Assembly: GCA_008933525.1 (NCBI GenBank)
Contig: WBUV01000122.1
Coordinates: 1 to 8,219, forward strand
DNA from: Bacteroidales bacterium
GTDB taxonomy: Bacteria; Bacteroidota; Bacteroidia; Bacteroidales; Tenuifilaceae
Direction: 5' to 3'
DNA: 8,219 bases
The notes beneath the pieces are model-generated. The model had not been told where the DNA came from and did not search any database. It was given only the letters and a program-made list of their open reading frames with translations. Positions within the stretch are counted from its first letter, which is position 1. Each line of letters begins with the position of its first letter. The position numbers and the translations under genes are program-made. Below are positions 6,398 through 8,219 of this stretch, in pieces.

Positions 6398-8219
6398 CTA
6401 TCTGCCAAAATAAACTAGTAAAACATTAATATCGCTAGGAGAAATGCCAGGTATACGTTTTGCCTCTCCTATTGATTGAGGCTTATGTTTAGTTAACTTT
6501 TGACGGGCTTCCGTGCTTAATGATTCTAATGTAGTAAAATTAAAATTTAATGGTATTGGTACATGCTCAAGTCGTGATATTTTATCTGCAATAAGTTTCT
6601 CCTTGTCAATATAACCCTGATATTTGATTTTTATCTCAACCGCCTCCAATATTTCAGGAGATAATTCTTGCTCATCTGTACTTAAAATATTGAGTTTTTC
6701 TTGGATATCCTTTAAACTAATCTCTGGTCTGATGATAACATCAAAAAGTTTCTTCTTTTGGTTTAACGGAGAACTATTATTTGCTTCTAAATACTGATTA
6801 ACAAAACCTGGTTCAATTGAAGTCTCCTGAATATATTGGTAAAGTTTATTAATAATTTCGTACTTTTGAGTAAAACTATCATATTCATCCTTGCCAACCA
6901 TTCCCAACTTATACCCAAAAGGTATTAATCTTTCATCAGCATTATCTTGACGAATCAATATTCGAAATTCTGCACGACTCGTAAATACACGGTAAGGCTC
7001 ATCTACGCCTTTGGTAATTAAATCATCAATCATCACACCAATATAAGCCTGGTCGCGATTTAAAACGAATGGCTCCTGATTGGTTATAGTAAGGTGAGCA
7101 TTAATTCCTGCAACCAAACCTTGCCCTGCTGCCTCCTCGTAACCTGTGGTACCATTAATCTGCCCAGCAAAGAACAATTTGTTAATCAACTTCGATTCTA
7201 ATGTATGCTTTAACTGAGTAGGTGGGAAATAATCATACTCTATAGCGTACCCTGGACGAAGAATATTTACATTTTCAAAGCCAGGAATTAATCGCAATGC
7301 CTTAAACTGAACATCCCAAGGTAGAGATGAGCTAAAACCATTAAGATACATCTCATAGGTAAACACTCCTTCGGGTTCTAAAAATAACTGATGCGATTCC
7401 TTGCTGGAAAAAGTATTCACTTTATCTTCAATGCTGGGGCAATACCTTGGACCAATTCCTTTAATGCGACCAGAAAAAAGTGGAGAATCATCAAATCCTT
7501 CTTTTAAAACCTCATGAACCTTTTTGTCGGTATGAACTATATAGCAATGCTTAATTGGTAAATCTGTTTTTACATTTGGGTCGAACGAGAACTTTCCAAG
7601 CGATTCACTCTCTTGAATAATCATCTTGGAATAATCAACAGTTCGTCCATCGATACGAACGGGTGTTCCTGTTTTCATCCTGCCTGACTCAATTCCTAAG
7701 TCTTTTAAACGCTCAGTAAGTCCAACCGAATTGCTCTCCCCTATTCTACCTCCTGTAACATTTGTTCGCCCAATATGAATAAGTCCGTTTAAAAAAGTTC
7801 CGTTTGTTAGAATTACAGATTTGCAAGAAAATGTTATTCCATTTCTAGTTATAACACCATTTACAGAATTAGAATCCTTATCGATTAAAACATCTATAAC
7901 ATCATCTTGCCACAACGAAAGATTTGGAATTGATTCCAAAAATTTTCTCCATTCAATTGTAAACAAAAATCTATCGCACTGAGCTCGGGGACTCCACATT
8001 GCAGGTCCCTTAGATTGATTTAACATTCTAAAGTGAATAGTTGTGAGGTCGGTTACCTTTCCTGTGTATCCACCAAGCGCATCAATCTCTCGAACAATTT
8101 GTCCTTTTCCAATTCCACCAATGGCTGGGTTACAGCTCATTTGCGCGAGTTTGGTTAAGTCCATAGAAATTAAAAGGGTTTTAGAACCCATATTTGCTGC
8201 CGCTGCTGCTGCCTCACAC
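6398..8219 (-). CDS. mnmG: MnmG (GidA), tRNA uridine-5-carboxymethylaminomethyl modification enzyme (5' partial)
   Basis: MnmG is an FAD enzyme that, with the GTPase MnmE, installs carboxymethylaminomethyl at C5 of the wobble uridine (U34) in several tRNAs. The frame is open to the right edge, where CEAAAAAAN precedes the ATG at 8191. This matches the GHAGCEAA part of the FAD-binding N-terminus, so about 20 residues are outside and the ATG at 8191 is internal. In the 606 visible residues, numbered from that ATG, are MSCNPAIGGIGKGQIVREID (18-37), GTFLNG and GGRIGE, GRMKTGTPVRID, the first family signature GPRYCPSIEDKV (247-258), the second signature starting AGQINGTTGYEEAAGQG (342-358), and the C-terminal MnmE-binding region with SIGEAKRIPGISPSDIN (573-589). 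No key motif is missing in the visible part. The stop is 17 bases from the first of two parS palindromes. mnmG is often near the replication origin. Confidence 0.97.
   Translation of the reverse strand, partial: CEAAAAAANMGSKTLLISMDLTKLAQMSCNPAIGGIGKGQIVREIDALGGYTGKVTDLTTIHFRMLNQSKGPAMWSPRAQCDRFLFTIEWRKFLESIPNLSLWQDDVIDVLIDKDSNSVNGVITRNGITFSCKSVILTNGTFLNGLIHIGRTNVTGGRIGESNSVGLTERLKDLGIESGRMKTGTPVRIDGRTVDYSKMIIQESESLGKFSFDPNVKTDLPIKHCYIVHTDKKVHEVLKEGFDDSPLFSGRIKGIGPRYCPSIEDKVNTFSSKESHQLFLEPEGVFTYEMYLNGFSSSLPWDVQFKALRLIPGFENVNILRPGYAIEYDYFPPTQLKHTLESKLINKLFFAGQINGTTGYEEAAGQGLVAGINAHLTITNQEPFVLNRDQAYIGVMIDDLITKGVDEPYRVFTSRAEFRILIRQDNADERLIPFGYKLGMVGKDEYDSFTQKYEIINKLYQYIQETSIEPGFVNQYLEANNSSPLNQKKKLFDVIIRPEISLKDIQEKLNILSTDEQELSPEILEAVEIKIKYQGYIDKEKLIADKISRLEHVPIPLNFNFTTLESLSTEARQKLTKHKPQSIGEAKRIPGISPSDINVLLVYFGR

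Noticed and set aside
8195..8212. Run of GCA/GCG trinucleotides resembling a microsatellite
   Set aside because: It encodes the alanine-rich stretch after HAGCEA that is normal in MnmG proteins, so it is not an independent repeat element.

Overview
This window looks like a piece of an AT-rich Bacteroidota chromosome, probably Bacteroidales or a close relative. The evidence is the DUF4271 membrane protein next to a Bacteroidota-type HemD, the gene order hemD-rnpA-yidD, the lack of Shine-Dalgarno sequences before most starts, and the style of the histidine kinase C-terminus. I see no mobile elements, RNA genes, CRISPR arrays or signs of recent transfer. All eight genes belong to recognisable families.

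From left to right, the window opens with the 3' end of a plus-strand sensor histidine kinase (to 332). It runs tail-to-tail, with no intervening base, into a minus-strand block that fills the rest of the window. Read in transcription order from the right edge, that block is mnmG (5' end cut off), a 153-base gap holding two perfect ParB-binding (parS) palindromes, ade (adenine deaminase), uvrC, a six-helix DUF4271 membrane protein, hemD, a terminator-like hairpin, rnpA and yidD. The gaps inside ade-uvrC-DUF4271-hemD are 50, 30 and 28 bases. These four genes may be one transcription unit that ends, at least partly, at the hairpin after hemD. rnpA and yidD form the classic pair, 16 bases apart.

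The functions are housekeeping ones: tRNA wobble-uridine modification (MnmG), purine salvage (Ade), nucleotide excision repair (UvrC), tetrapyrrole synthesis (HemD), tRNA 5' maturation (RnpA) and inner-membrane protein insertion (YidD). mnmG, rnpA, yidD and parS are origin-proximal in many bacteria. Finding them within 8 kb suggests, without proving, that the window lies in the origin-proximal part of the chromosome. dnaA, rpmH, yidC, parA and parB are not in view.

I do not see an undescribed system here. The points most worth a second look are the tandem parS pair, which may also terminate mnmG transcription, and the hairpin with a seven-U tract that ends on the base before the rnpA start codon. 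The TTG-initiated hemD and the position of ade between mnmG and uvrC are lesser points.
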